Assembly: GCA_948465545.1 (NCBI GenBank)
Contig: CAOJXO010000006.1
Coordinates: forward strand, 1-55,474
Reading direction: 5' to 3'
DNA length: 55,474 nt
Source: an uncultured Bacillota bacterium
GTDB taxonomy: Bacteria; Bacillota; Clostridia; Christensenellales; UBA1242
The position numbers and the translations under genes are program-made. Below, piece by piece: positions 45,301 through 52,701 of this stretch (positions are counted from its first letter, which is position 1; the number at the start of each line of letters is the position of its first letter). The notes under the pieces are model-generated. The model was not told the origin of the DNA. It was given only the letters and a program-made list of their open reading frames with translations, and did not search any database.

Positions 45301-46882
45301 TAAGTGTATTTGGCTCTAACACATCAAACGCTAATGTAAGCCTTACACTATTAAGATTAACAGTATTGTTTGAACTTACCCCCTTAATGTATAAAGGTTT
45401 TGATAAGTCTGTAATTTGAAAACTGCCGTCTGTATAGGTTGTGCCATTATAACGCACCATAACTTCGGTAGGTTCAAACTCAACAAGAAGATACTCATAA
45501 CTACTATCGTTTCGTGATACTTGCACATTAAACTCTTGCCAGCCGTAACCATCAGAAGCATAGTTGTTATAGAAAGTGTATACCTGCGCTGACTGCTCCC
45601 CCCGCTCTCCATTAACAGAGATTGCACTAGGCTCAAACTCAACAACCACAGGGATTGATTCTATATAGTTTACACTTGCATCATTGACATTTTGCCAGCC
45701 ATCATAATAAAAGTTGATATTTAAATTTGTGCTTTTTTTAGAAGTTGTTTTACTGCTTACTTGATAAATCAAAATGGTAGAGTCGTTTTCTTTTCTTGTA
45801 CCTAAAAGAATAATATTAGCCATTTCCGCATCATCAAAATATTCAGTATGTTTCACTAAATCACTGGTAGATGGAATGGTAATTTCAAGCCTTGCAGTTT
45901 TATAGTCAACATGATTTGCACCAATAATCCCATCGTCTTTTTCAGGGACAAGCACAATCTCCCTGTTTAAAATAGGGTCAGTTGTTGTATTATTTGTTCT
46001 TATATAAGAATATGAATAAGAAATTGGCTCATTTGTGATATTAGTCAACACATAAAAATCTCTCTGAACATAAATCTCGTCAGAGCCAACATATTTTGCA
46101 ATAAAAGTAAACTTTTCTCCCAAATTTACATTAAGAGGGGTTTCCGTGAACTCATATTCCCCATCATTTAATGTTACTGGAACAAATTCAAAGAATTTAT
46201 TTCTATATATATCTATTGTGTCTTCTTTGATTGTAAACAGATTTCCCGCCTCATCTTTAAATATGAGATGGTTTCTACCATCTTGTGAAATCAAAGAAAC
46301 AGAAATAAATTTGTTTACAAATTCTTCACCATTTCTAACATCATCAAGGGTTAAAGGTCTGTCATCAAGGCTTGTTACACCATAGAAATAATAATCAAGC
46401 CCTCTTTCATTCGCATCACTATCAAACACAAAGTTTGATGAGTTTGGCATAAAAACTGTTGAGCCAGAAACATAAAGTTTCTCATCATTATTGTCAAGAC
46501 CTTTTGAATATTGCCTTACTGTTACAGAAATGTTACACTCTTTAAGTCCATCAACGGTAACCGCACGTAATGTGGTTGAGCCACCAGCGATACCCTTGAT
46601 AGTAACATTTGTTACACCGTTATTAGAAACCCCAGTTTCATACTCAATACAGTTGTCAGAATTGAGGGTACTAAGATTCAGTTCCCCACTCATACCATTA
46701 AAATAGTTTTGAATTGTAAAGGTAACATTGCGTTCTTCCCCCACATCCATAACCACACTGGAAACATCACTTGTAAGGCTTACACTGCTGTAATCATTAC
46801 CCCCGCAAGCAACGAAAAAGATGCCTGATAGTACAAGCAATATACTACATATTAACCAGTGCATCTTTTTAAGTATTTTCAT
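36371..46882 (-). CDS. Giant cell-surface lipoprotein with Ig-like and GLUG-type beta-solenoid repeats
   Basis: A 3503-residue exported protein. The signal peptide is MKILKKMHWLICSILLVLSG followed by a lipobox ending VAC-GG (Cys26), so it is lipid-anchored outside the membrane. About residues 30-140 look like a bacterial Ig-like (Big_2) domain (SVVMDVGEERNVTFTI). Three blocks begin with a '(G)(S/T)(x)KNP(F/Y).(I/L)' type entry: GTKNNPFHLENG (about 1079), NPVPIDNYEDFMNM (about 2426) and GSTKNPYLISDAESL (about 2868). Each is followed by ladder repeats such as YAGLLAGENEGNITNC and VGGLVGLVDAG, typical of GLUG/right-handed solenoids. The rest is beta-sandwich-like. AAAGGAAACC precedes the ATG, 26 bases after the VirB4 gene. 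It is probably an adhesin; target unknown. Confidence 0.87.
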   Translation of the reverse strand: MKILKKMHWLICSILLVLSGIFFVACGGNDYSSVSLTSDVSSVVMDVGEERNVTFTIQNYFNGMSGELNLSTLNSDNCIEYETGVSNNGVTNVTIKGIAGGSTTLRAVTVDGLKECNISVTVRQYSKGLDNNDEKLYVSGSTVFMPNSSNFVFDSDANERGLDYYFYGVTSLDDRPLTLDDVRNGEEFVNKFISVSLISQDGRNHLIFKDEAGNLFTIKEDTIDIYRNKFFEFVPVTLNDGEYEFTETPLNVNLGEKFTFIAKYVGSDEIYVQRDFYVLTNITNEPISYSYSYIRTNNTTTDPILNREIVLVPEKDDGIIGANHVDYKTARLEITIPSTSDLVKHTEYFDDAEMANIILLGTRKENDSTILIYQVSSKTTSKKSTNLNINFYYDGWQNVNDASVNYIESIPVVVEFEPSAISVNGERGEQSAQVYTFYNNYASDGYGWQEFNVQVSRNDSSYEYLLVEFEPTEVMVRYNGTTYTDGSFQITDLSKPLYIKGVSSNNTVNLNSVRLTLAFDVLEPNTLTYNIRYNIITGADRIYYTDDSYVSEGLYITYDPSKTIDCSVLYTRVLFNSVSFEYNPKNNPNGIPDVDVVDLVGEIGIEKQAENYYLLKFKLKSKAIGNGTYTLTLDNGTSIDVVFRSIETLDTLSVVFDNANNYITSSESDENSTTISIINDQNFNRNVNLKVVANSNEYSSAIRSASTSKIGNGFTYLSNVTTAVALSVTTSENGEGSIILTLNGYTAENFKRDSTIKKYNITIISYSLIERINVDKIKDGKENKTASASYTYVYIGAENENAQTAIFDVKTRYEGFRFFNPNTNSFVNDTFTATSGKQYVYWTVSGASILKAGRPVSTMFYNPSTADNVYTIEGCGTFNTDTMTFTAFATAASNYQISLIANIRQPNKIYSYTVSISALTYTMVNSISLQEEVRELYFSANSSDINQELIIHSEPITATNSAISAIFIPGTVTREVEGEDGSINTVSIPVNIFGDYIEGHYENGVYVEGHYEGITLEKQTAGTYLLKLNCEKFAGSELSRSSDALEGVLIIAATDWLDGGGNVKPNYQTSGLRIEIKYENGTKNNPFHLENGNDVLDISKALNAYYEIATAIDMTGLSEALPLGHFTGNILGTNNFAKIYGLNINNTSCDDSGNYGLFSNVSGEITNVQFEGNINITNAKEGANIGLLTAVNNGVISNVGVTVDDTSNITLSGDANIGLIAGVNNGKILQDFLIYSQEEISVKDEDGNIVKDEFDNVLTEENPLFGLSSHILVYMGDYYLNITNVTTDFALKLGGIVGENNGILHRIDNDSLVLYGYGQYFAYANINVQMADGNLNAFDSTDIGKNFVGGAVGYSSENSEIYASGYGDNYEKGKGIVVGGYVCGPQFVGGVVGSYNGKAYNHYENDSDYDGGYYGFGGVTARAFVRGYTSHAGVIAGQVKQGSLHTSGVPFAIQAVDDRRLGIEASMLIRYLATASADAVDNLNIIGFGAFTGNGYDILSDNNVFTYLKRSKVIKEDGKTLLASASRSEEYYGDYVEVSIDMNANSYVEYQKFFTFDEAEWSVSANDGFGLFAGEGTDNVFYAHYFEASSMVGLVGSEGIAKAQSSLDKALNTVSASSNLYPIKASNGLIFSSINSDIVSFNESGTMNVNNIGLARISVSSILNTNESLSVYIKVVNYFNSDVGLSIIYPDTAEDSIPIDNDSSIYLKGNKSVTHYVKPNYSYEDIVTSAGVANLSNMKITLAPNTEIVAKVKAISFVSTDGSITTLPEGERSVSIVTNGQTVTYSKNMESLDGTYILDIKPVLNASIPTDSGSITYTCDVNKPLVGTKLVYTKGAESIGTKKYDSFAITSSKQGEDTIIIDSLSLENKPVYILYNDKGEAVQGTADWISSYLYDAYGEGNWLFDVNFVPQSDSVGEQRFGFSLSVNKNSSLFINRYDTNIYGNYRIEIYADSDYDKMISIPIYFENMSVYSISIDNYDNISYVETSSDFSTSSKKAFPGNTGLLILNVSPEDADYDYIEIVNTEVADQPGNGKATFNLVAKYLSNNDGKMFDESVISGSTIANGGLRLNLKDIVNIYDSKDEQGNALYEKYRGLIYVNYLIGTSGAEDGGLAQFKVTAYKDNQPSTPSYITLNLNLNYYAYVTIDGKQELNESEQGIAYFYHTARGLKYKLNLDYYGFAFDSITITSSAPEIGDVVYENGSYYFNVTNREIDFSNYEHGYPVSLYVNAYQKEGELDRTFSSITRMIVLEYVVNYIYSSEDEFKDIVTGMDRGIVNVQIGNIKELDLDLSSIIEYDHTLSSVVSKVEMFMDSMALDGKWTVYTNLNDSGISTGQPISIENYNDKIHKKYDIDPQSNFDNLYLRVRGLNITPLITHNSLNNFYQFSYRGKYKINEFTGGFISATDDEIASTLYTQFKFNVYQSSSSENPVPIDNYEDFMNMQENVHYILMNDIVLENSFTPITARVASFDGNGYTIYYNGLYNFEGNRFGLFESIRAGAVVKNVTIALSGNTILRTSSSDFYAGLLAGENEGNITNCYVYSQSSEQDIFLTAECSMLDSASYLAGLVGQNMGNITNSRSAINITSSFNVAGLVGVNSGNIASSYFKNGKLVCTTMYTHNIAGLVVANESSGNIITSYVSGQPNRERIYSTDTTHYITSTSPEAGFAYSNVGTISDCYTNINMFGSSTMAGFVHNNGGNIKNCFSTSVLVDRVTSSAGFTMNGTHNDDIGTFENCYYFYNLEVDTSDRNYNNDELINSSLANVSFEGVSKLDYVGFSDERINATSSDTYLSENFAEYAYSVSTTISAVWFYSSGNQNDNFNNAQFNSQRLELVAPNIIANSKRELVNSIRDELTGQITYVYIYAEDSAPLGSTKNPYLISDAESLERNMIEPSSASGYNDKSYRLVSDIDYSEYSGLSQLYNLIYYGNFEGNGMTISKIDLVSTDKLTNAGLFGQIGRDTNNVGTVMNLNLDPVEVSFVNTNCVGALAGTLSYGNIYNVQVDSQNDLAVLGNNFVGGVIGRTINSFTMKNVISNVSAVAYYKPVSSTVTDGSYSQSSSDLGMFSYAGGVVGFASGSGVLHKIYVDAVNDVMASRVGVALGGFDKNVTVQYLYVTITSGLSIKPYDEGYAGLAVGEVKGTLNHVQVKGSGTMESPFKMVPGVANAVGGVAGLLSGGTISNAYMNQAFRVGSINTGGTTIDNVNSVGGLVGLVDAGDAVLSNNIVNQNISAVTNNLGGIIGYVGSGLRINQVAVKATELSITGRLSNVYLGGFIGRLASGSAVITDSYTLTDLIVETFVYTQDIRANVGSFVGLGSVNSMSYCYSTGKIDVQIEDKRSVNAVAQILQDDEHEPDENIRYSRSGVQVDNVYYYGFNDNGVENNVKPILAENFVDIISFKSKIDKANAEFNERVYGTASFAKLNDLAMNYIEGEEDYIESERNRLSRLLGSKSAVYEIIRFKSEGGNMTPWFERMSGQGENAVMDNVWSLNRMSLITYLTMEDSFLWLK

Positions 46883-46908
46883 GCGGTTTCCTTTTATTAT
46901 TCGTATCT

Positions 46909-49563
46909 TTACTTAATGATACTTGTAACATAATCAAGTGGATGGATTTGCACCATTGTTCTTGCAGTTGGTGCTGTAATAACAAACGCTTGTCCGACAG
47001 AAGCAGTAACAATAGCATTCTGTTCTTCTGCGTTAATACCACCCGAGTTTTTGTAAAGGTCAATCAGACTATTTACATCGTTTGGAGCAAGTGAGAAGAT
47101 AAGTGAATACTGACACGCGTTAATAATTGCGGTAGATTGACGCTTAATCTCTTCAGAACCTACGAAGTCGTTGATGTTCTGGGTAATTACAACCTGCATA
47201 CCACCATACTTACGAATACGTTTAGCCATTGCCTGCATGAAGTTGAGTGCAATAGGATAACGCGGGTTAATGAAGGTGTGAGCCTCATCGACAACGATAA
47301 TAATCTTACGATTTGTTTTATGAACTGTGTTGTAATCCTTGTTATTGATAATTTCGTTTTCAAGATATTTGAAAACAAGAAGCATCTGTGCGTTTGTAAT
47401 CATATCATTGTTACCAGCAATCAAAGACTGGAAGTTGAAGGTAACAAAGTTTTCATTTGTTACAATTGAAGTTGGTCCGTTCCAAAGGTTACTATTACGC
47501 CCCCCTCTTGCAAACTTCTTAATATAAGCCTCAACAATACGTAAATTTTTAGCCATAAATTCATCTTTATTTACCTTCATCCTGCGAAGAATAAGGTCAT
47601 AAAGGTCATCAAAAATCGGATAGTCTGTAGGTTTCAATGTGCTAAGGTCAGTATCTTCGTTAATCTTCTTTTCAGTATACATATCTTGCACGAGTGAGTT
47701 AAGAATCTCAAATGCATCACTAGGAATACCCTCAAGTACCACCCTAAAGAATTGTTCCAAGAATTGAAGGTGCTGATTAAATGAGTCGTCTTTCTTTTTA
47801 ACTTCAAAATATTTTTTCTTTCCATCATCGTCATCATCTTTATCAAGAGCACGGATAACATGGAACGGATTCAATATACCTTGAAGAGAAGAACCAACGT
47901 CAATAAGTTTACCTTTTAAACAATGTGTAAGTTTACCATATTCGTTTTCGGGGTCGCAAATGAATATTTTAGCATTATCCGCAGCAAAGTTTGCAAGAAG
48001 CATTAAGGTCGCATAGGATTTACCAGAACCAGACTTACCAATAACCATCATGTTAGAGTTGATTCTTTGTGCGTTACGTTTAAAGAAATCTACAAACACT
48101 GGGTATTCATTGTCGCCGATATAGAAACCTGTTTCGTCTTGAAGTTCACTTGAAATGAATGGGAATGCACCAGCAAGAGAATCAGTAGGTATTCCACGAC
48201 TGAAAGATTTAACGTAATCTCTTTGAGAGATGTTTGAACTGATGAAGGCATCAATCTGTCTTGCAAACATTTCGCTATATTTAAAGCCGCCCTGTTTAAG
48301 TACCGCCTTAACGTCTTTACGTGCAGAATCTTCACAAGTAATAAATGTATTGACATCATAAAGGTTTTGGTTGTTGTTTTTAAGTTCTGCAAGAAGATTT
48401 CTAAGGGTTTCAAGGTGTGTTTGAATTTCAATCTGAGAACTTGTCTTACCTGTTTTATAGAGTTTTGTCTCCATATCCATTATGGCTTTATCAATCTTCT
48501 TTTCAGCATCAAACTTTGGTGCTTGCTTAAATTTCATAACAACCTTGGTTCTGTCAAGAAGGAAGAATGATGTTCCCCACGCATTACCAACCTGCAATGG
48601 ATATTCGCTGATTGCAAAGGTTCTATAATTTCTACCGTCAATGTTATACTTAGCGGAACTAAACTTAATATTGTCAGGGGTCGCCCAGTTTTTATATTCG
48701 CTGATAGGAATACCTTCAAGTTCACGCTCGTCAAATTCACGATTGTAGTTTGCTCTAAGGAATACTGCAAGTTCTTGACCATACAACCTTTTTGTTGTAA
48801 TAGGGGTAAGTGCTGACATAAGCGAACTTGCCATACCGTTTACAGTATTTTCAAGAGCCTCCATATCCTTATCAAAAACAACAAGGTAGAAGAAGTCTTT
48901 GTAAATTTTATTTTTCCTGTTCTTATCCTCAATGAATGAAACACGCTCTTCAAAGATTGGTGCTCTGGCATCAACCTCTGCTTGACTCATCTGCCCTTCA
49001 TACATTTGGTCAAGAAGACTGTCGTATTTTTTATTTTCGTTATATGTATAGTTATCAAGAACAAGTGCCTTGTTAATCTTCACAATTTCACAGGTTTGGT
49101 TTTCTGTCAATCTACGAAGAGCATTTGCAAAAGCGTTAATAACATTATCTTGGTTGAACTCATTTAAAAGTCCAAAGAGTATTGGTTTAACTTCAAGCAC
49201 TTCTGCATAGTAATCCCCAAAAGAGATAAGCCTGTCTTGATAGATAGATTCAAATGGAATAATGTTTTGAATGTTAGGTTTACCTTTCTTTGGCGACTTT
49301 GAGAATTTCTTTTTCTGCATAGAAAATCTTGTAAGATAAGAAATCGTGACATACATACGTTCGCCATCTGATACTTTGAAGAATAAAGATATTGCCAAAA
49401 TCCCCCAAACAATAGCAAGCCAATATGCACCATCAAAAAAGTTTGCACCAACAAGCACGCCAAAAACGACAGCGGCTATTATTGCAATAATCAGGTCAAT
49501 GCCTGTAACGCCACGAATAAATTCAAGTCTTACTTTTGTTTTTCTAGGTATAACTCTAACCAC
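46909..49563 (-). CDS. VirB4/TraE-type secretion ATPase with N-terminal membrane (PrgI-like) part
   Basis: An 884-residue protein. Two transmembrane segments lie at about 22-42 and 46-63, a PrgI-like fusion as in Gram-positive type IV systems. The VirB4 N-terminal domain follows (about 100-480), then the ATPase with Walker A VIGKSGSGKSYA (509-516 core), ICDPENEYGKLTH, Walker B IIIVVDEAH (Asp759-Glu760) and the TQNINDFV arginine/glutamine region. VirB4 proteins power pilus-less protein/DNA transfer in conjugation. No relaxase, coupling protein or VirB6-like gene is near. Immediately downstream is the giant lipoprotein gene. The start is a GTG with GAGGT 5 bases before it. Whether this serves conjugation or export of the surface protein is unknown. 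Confidence 0.92.
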   Translation of the reverse strand: MVRVIPRKTKVRLEFIRGVTGIDLIIAIIAAVVFGVLVGANFFDGAYWLAIVWGILAISLFFKVSDGERMYVTISYLTRFSMQKKKFSKSPKKGKPNIQNIIPFESIYQDRLISFGDYYAEVLEVKPILFGLLNEFNQDNVINAFANALRRLTENQTCEIVKINKALVLDNYTYNENKKYDSLLDQMYEGQMSQAEVDARAPIFEERVSFIEDKNRKNKIYKDFFYLVVFDKDMEALENTVNGMASSLMSALTPITTKRLYGQELAVFLRANYNREFDERELEGIPISEYKNWATPDNIKFSSAKYNIDGRNYRTFAISEYPLQVGNAWGTSFFLLDRTKVVMKFKQAPKFDAEKKIDKAIMDMETKLYKTGKTSSQIEIQTHLETLRNLLAELKNNNQNLYDVNTFITCEDSARKDVKAVLKQGGFKYSEMFARQIDAFISSNISQRDYVKSFSRGIPTDSLAGAFPFISSELQDETGFYIGDNEYPVFVDFFKRNAQRINSNMMVIGKSGSGKSYATLMLLANFAADNAKIFICDPENEYGKLTHCLKGKLIDVGSSLQGILNPFHVIRALDKDDDDDGKKKYFEVKKKDDSFNQHLQFLEQFFRVVLEGIPSDAFEILNSLVQDMYTEKKINEDTDLSTLKPTDYPIFDDLYDLILRRMKVNKDEFMAKNLRIVEAYIKKFARGGRNSNLWNGPTSIVTNENFVTFNFQSLIAGNNDMITNAQMLLVFKYLENEIINNKDYNTVHKTNRKIIIVVDEAHTFINPRYPIALNFMQAMAKRIRKYGGMQVVITQNINDFVGSEEIKRQSTAIINACQYSLIFSLAPNDVNSLIDLYKNSGGINAEEQNAIVTASVGQAFVITAPTARTMVQIHPLDYVTSIIK

Positions 49564-49684
49564 ATTTACCTCGCATTTTTATTTTACTACAAATTAAACT
49601 AAAAATACAAACAAAAAGGGACGATTTTACATAAAAAAATAAAATAATTTAATTAAATATATTTTTTGATTTTTTAATAAAAAT

Positions 49685-49708
49685 AACCCAAAGAAATTAC
49701 TTTGAGTT
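49685..49708 (-). terminator. Terminator of the PRC-barrel gene
   Basis: AACTCAAAG/CTTTGGGTT arms with one mismatch and T-rich tail overlap the gene's stop codon. The following 49564-49684 is very AT-rich leader of the VirB4 gene, with no clear promoter. Confidence 0.6.
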
Positions 49709-50401
49709 AAATATTAAATAATTTAATTTCCCATGTTTTTTTAATTTTTCTATTTTATTTTTTGTAATTATTTCACCTTTTTTAATTAATATTTCATTAT
49801 TAAACCCAAATATATCACAAGTGGCAGTTTTATTTAACAACATTTCAGAATTGCCAAAAAGTTTAATAGGGCTGGTGATTATAGGACTATTGCTTGATTT
49901 AAATGATGCCATAGTTTCAATTTTAGGAAGTCGTTTTGCTGTGGACTTATCTTTAAAAATGCTTACATCTCCATCCACCTTCTTTTTGGTTGTGGAAAAA
50001 ATAATACAGTCCTCACCCACGCTATAAATATATTTTTGTTTAATTTCCCCTTTATCTGTTATAATTTTATCAATCTTGCTTCCAAGAATAACAAGATCAA
50101 CAACCTTGCCAAGTGTAATCCCCCTTCTATCATAAACCATTTTGCCAAGTGGATTATTTGTAAATTCATCAAACATTAATTGCGTATCTGAAGAATTTTC
50201 AATAAAAACACATTCCTCATTTTGAGAAACTATATTTGCAAGCGGTAAAAATAGTTCATGTTCGCTTTCCTCATCAGCAACAATAAACCCAAGTAAATAT
50301 TTAAGTGTACTATCAATAGACACATCAAGGATGTATCCAACCTTTTTACCCTCACTTAAAGAGATGACTTTTTTACCAAAAATACCATTTAAATTTTCCA
50401 T
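49697..50401 (-). CDS. PRC-barrel domain protein with two repeats
   Basis: A 234-residue soluble protein. Two PRC-barrel repeats are visible: FGKKVISLSEGKKVGYILDV (about 9-28) and MVYDRRGITLGKVVDLVILG (about 87-106). The C-terminal part (about 150-234) is Lys-rich and ends LKKHGKLNYLIFNSK. PRC barrels bind RNA or partner proteins (RimM, photosynthetic reaction centre H subunit, YlmC/YmxH sporulation proteins). The exact role is unknown. It is encoded upstream of the VirB4 operon but has its own terminator. There is no clear Shine-Dalgarno site before the ATG. Confidence 0.78.
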   Translation of the reverse strand: MENLNGIFGKKVISLSEGKKVGYILDVSIDSTLKYLLGFIVADEESEHELFLPLANIVSQNEECVFIENSSDTQLMFDEFTNNPLGKMVYDRRGITLGKVVDLVILGSKIDKIITDKGEIKQKYIYSVGEDCIIFSTTKKKVDGDVSIFKDKSTAKRLPKIETMASFKSSNSPIITSPIKLFGNSEMLLNKTATCDIFGFNNEILIKKGEIITKNKIEKLKKHGKLNYLIFNSK

Positions 50402-50514
50402 AGTATAAAACTATGAATTAAAATAATAAAATATTTAATTTTTATTTTTTTAGTCAAATTTCGTATTTTTTCGCATATTTATCAATTTTTTATAAATATT
50501 GTTAAAGGTTTTAA

Positions 50515-50543
50515 TTGACTTATATTTTTTGATAATTTAAAAT
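50515..50543 (+). promoter_or_regulatory. Promoter of the DUF1858-type redox gene
   Basis: TTGACT (50515-50520), 17 bases and TAAAAT (50538-50543); a GAGAGG ribosome site is at 50553-50558. The rest of 50402-50514 is AT-rich and carries no gene. Confidence 0.7.
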
Positions 50544-50565
50544 TAATAAAAAGAGAGGCAAAAAT

Positions 50566-50796
50566 ATGAAAGTAGAAAAAGATAAAATTACTAAAAATAT
50601 GACTATTGCAGAAGTGCTTGCACTTGACGAATCACTATCTGATATCTTTATGGGATTTGGAATGTTTTGTATATTCTGCCATATGGGAAGCATGGAAACC
50701 ATTGAAGAGGCTTGTGCGGTGCATGAAATTGATTCGGAACTTCTTCTTAAAAAGTTGAATGAAAATTACAAACCAAAAACAAAAAAGAAAGGCTAA
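50566..50796 (+). CDS. DUF1858 / hybrid-cluster-protein-associated disulfide domain protein
   Basis: A 76-residue protein. It begins with the typical MTIAEVLALDESLSDIFMGF helix-turn segment and continues GMFCIFCHMGSMETIEEAC. The C-x2-C pair (Cys44 and Cys47 region) is the redox or metal motif of this small family, often found beside hybrid cluster protein or thiol-redox genes. No such neighbour is visible here. The C-terminus is a helix then a Lys-rich tail. Monocistronic, with its own promoter and terminator. Confidence 0.88.
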   Translation: MKVEKDKITKNMTIAEVLALDESLSDIFMGFGMFCIFCHMGSMETIEEACAVHEIDSELLLKKLNENYKPKTKKKG

Positions 50797-50809
50797 GCCT
50801 TTCTTTTTT
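50781..50809. terminator. Bidirectional terminator between the DUF1858 gene and radC
   Basis: Stem AAAAAAGAAAGGC/GCCTTTCTTTTTT with a 3-base loop is shared by two convergent genes. Confidence 0.85.
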
Positions 50810-51530
50810 ATACTTTTGACAAATCAACACCATCAATCATATAAGTACGGACATACTTTTCTTTTTTAATCCCATAAACCCCATCACTACCAACTATTAT
50901 ATGGTCTGCCAAAACGCATCCCGTATGAAGTATAATATCTTCAAGATATTTTGTCCCCTCAATATCTTTTTTCGATGGCGTTGCAAAACCACCAGGATGA
51001 TTATGAATCAGTACAACTACCGCTGCATTTGTTGAAAGAATAAAGTTAACAATAACCCTTGCTGGAATACCAACAAAATTTATAGCACCTTTTGCAAGAC
51101 ATTCTCTTCTTGTCAATTTGCCAGATGCATTAAGTGCCAATAAGTGCAGTTCTTCCGTATTACAGGTTCTTAACAGCCCCTCGCAAAAATCACAAAGGTT
51201 ACCATAATTATTAAGATCTTGTTTATAACTTAACATCTGTGCTTCAAACACTTGGCAATGTTTTGGAAACATCATAATTTTCATTGCCGTATTTTTTCCA
51301 ATTCCACGCACCGATGTCAGTTCGCTGAAACTAGCATTAACCATATTTGAAAAGTTGCCAAACTTTTTAAGCAAACGATGTGCAAGAGGATTTGTATCCC
51401 CTCGCGGAAAAATATATGTTAAAAATTGTTCCACCTGTTGCACATCACTCACATTTTCAAGCCCAGCCTTATAAACAAGGTTTAACAGCCTGTCCCTATG
51501 CCCAACATGGATATTCTCATTTTCTATCAT
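50808..51530 (-). CDS. radC: RadC-type JAB/MPN domain protein
   Basis: A 240-residue member of the RadC (UPF0758) family. The N-terminal half has a helix-hairpin-helix (about 55-90; ASFSELTSVRGIGKNTAMKI). The C-terminal JAB domain carries the zinc motif VVLIHNHPGGFATPSKKDI (H-x-H-P, Ser, Asp) and an upstream Glu in NTEELHLLAL. The cellular role remains unclear despite the historical link to DNA repair. It starts one base after the hflX stop, so it is coupled to hflX. Confidence 0.92.
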   Translation of the reverse strand: MIENENIHVGHRDRLLNLVYKAGLENVSDVQQVEQFLTYIFPRGDTNPLAHRLLKKFGNFSNMVNASFSELTSVRGIGKNTAMKIMMFPKHCQVFEAQMLSYKQDLNNYGNLCDFCEGLLRTCNTEELHLLALNASGKLTRRECLAKGAINFVGIPARVIVNFILSTNAAVVVLIHNHPGGFATPSKKDIEGTKYLEDIILHTGCVLADHIIVGSDGVYGIKKEKYVRTYMIDGVDLSKV

Positions 51531-51531
51531 T

Positions 51532-52656
51532 TTATTCTATTCCTAAAAATAATTTGTTTCGTATCATATTTAAAAGGTTGTCTATTCCCTTTCCAGTTTT
51601 AGCACTTATAAGCACTTCATTCTCTTTTAACAGCATCGGCTTTGTCAATGTGTCAACCTTATTGTAAACTACAATCCTCTCTTTTGTTGCATTAAGCGAA
51701 TCCAGCACATCATTTGTCACTTTCATATTATGTTTAAATTCCTCTGTGCCTTGAATTAATTTACCTTGCCCAACATCAACAACATGCAGGATAAGGTCGG
51801 CATCCTTCGCCTCTTCCAAGGTGGAAGAAAACGCGTCAACAAGTTCATGAGGGAGGTCACTGATAAATCCAACAGTGTCAGTAATCACAGCAATTTGACC
51901 AATCCCCAAATAAAGTTTGCGGCTGGTTGTATCTAAGGTGGCGAACAACTTATCATCAGCATAAATTTGATCTTTGGTTAAAACATTAATAAGGGAACTT
52001 TTGCCAGCATTTGTATAACCAACAATAGCAATCTTTTTAATACCCGATTTCTCACGTCCACGGCGGGTAACCTGACGCTGTTCTTTTATCTTTGCAATCT
52101 GCTTTTTTAGCATATCCATTTCGTTTTCAAGGACACGCCTATTAAGTTCCAGTTTTGTTTCACCAGGTCCTCTCATACCAACGCCCGCTCCGCCAAATCT
52201 TCCACTTGACCCTTGAATTTCTGAAAGCCTTGGCAAGATATATCTGTCTTGAGCCAATTTAACTTGAAGTTTAGCCTCACTTGATTTTGCACCACGTGCA
52301 AATATATCAATAATAAGCCCAACCCTATCAACAACCCTAACACCAAGTGCGTTTGAAATATTCTTCATTTGAGAACCTGTCAATGCATAGTCCACTATCA
52401 CAACATCAACAGGCTCTTCACAAGAGTCGATAAATTCTTTAATCTCAGCAACCTTTCCAGTTCCGATTACTGTTGATTTGTTAAATTCTTTTATATTTTG
52501 CGAAAAAGAAGCAAGCACATTTAAATCCGTAGATTCTGCCAGCCTTACAATCTCATCAAGTTTACGTTGCTTATCATCCGACTTTTTAGAGCAAATCACA
52601 ATAACAATGCAATTTTCTCGCACCTCTTCTGTCGAATATGTTTGTTTATTTTTCAT
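51532..52656 (-). CDS. hflX: Ribosome-associated GTPase HflX
   Basis: HflX splits or rescues stalled ribosomes using GTP. The N-terminal HflX domain has TVIGTGKVAEIKEF and VIVDYALTGSQMKNI. The linker helix region has GAGVGMRGPGETKLELNRR. The G domain has G1 VGYTNAGKSSLINVL (about 211), G3 DTVGFISDLPHELVDAF and G4 VYNKVD. At 374 residues it lacks the C-terminal extension found in longer homologues, which is common in Bacillota. It is followed directly by radC. A -10 box lies six bases before the ATG. Confidence 0.95.
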   Translation of the reverse strand: MKNKQTYSTEEVRENCIVIVICSKKSDDKQRKLDEIVRLAESTDLNVLASFSQNIKEFNKSTVIGTGKVAEIKEFIDSCEEPVDVVIVDYALTGSQMKNISNALGVRVVDRVGLIIDIFARGAKSSEAKLQVKLAQDRYILPRLSEIQGSSGRFGGAGVGMRGPGETKLELNRRVLENEMDMLKKQIAKIKEQRQVTRRGREKSGIKKIAIVGYTNAGKSSLINVLTKDQIYADDKLFATLDTTSRKLYLGIGQIAVITDTVGFISDLPHELVDAFSSTLEEAKDADLILHVVDVGQGKLIQGTEEFKHNMKVTNDVLDSLNATKERIVVYNKVDTLTKPMLLKENEVLISAKTGKGIDNLLNMIRNKLFLGIE

Positions 52657-52662
52657 AATCCA

Positions 52663-52691
52663 AGTTTACCATATTTAGAATAAACAAACAA
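52663..52691 (-). promoter_or_regulatory. Possible leaderless-type promoter of hflX
   Basis: TTGTTT (52691-52686), 17 bases and TAAACT (52668-52663), then six bases and the ATG at 52656. The -10 box is weaker than in the truA promoter, and the GGATT before the ATG could act as a poor ribosome site. Confidence 0.4.
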
Positions 52692-52701
52692 AACAAATTT
52701 C

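Noticed and set aside
36371..46882. Tandem DNA repeats inside the giant lipoprotein gene
   Set aside because: The protein repeats are degenerate; I saw no long identical DNA units that would indicate recent tandem duplication.
46909..49563. Full conjugative element around the VirB4 gene
   Set aside because: Neighbours on both sides are chromosomal or surface-protein genes; no relaxase, coupling protein, VirB6-like, lytic hydrolase or integrase gene is visible.
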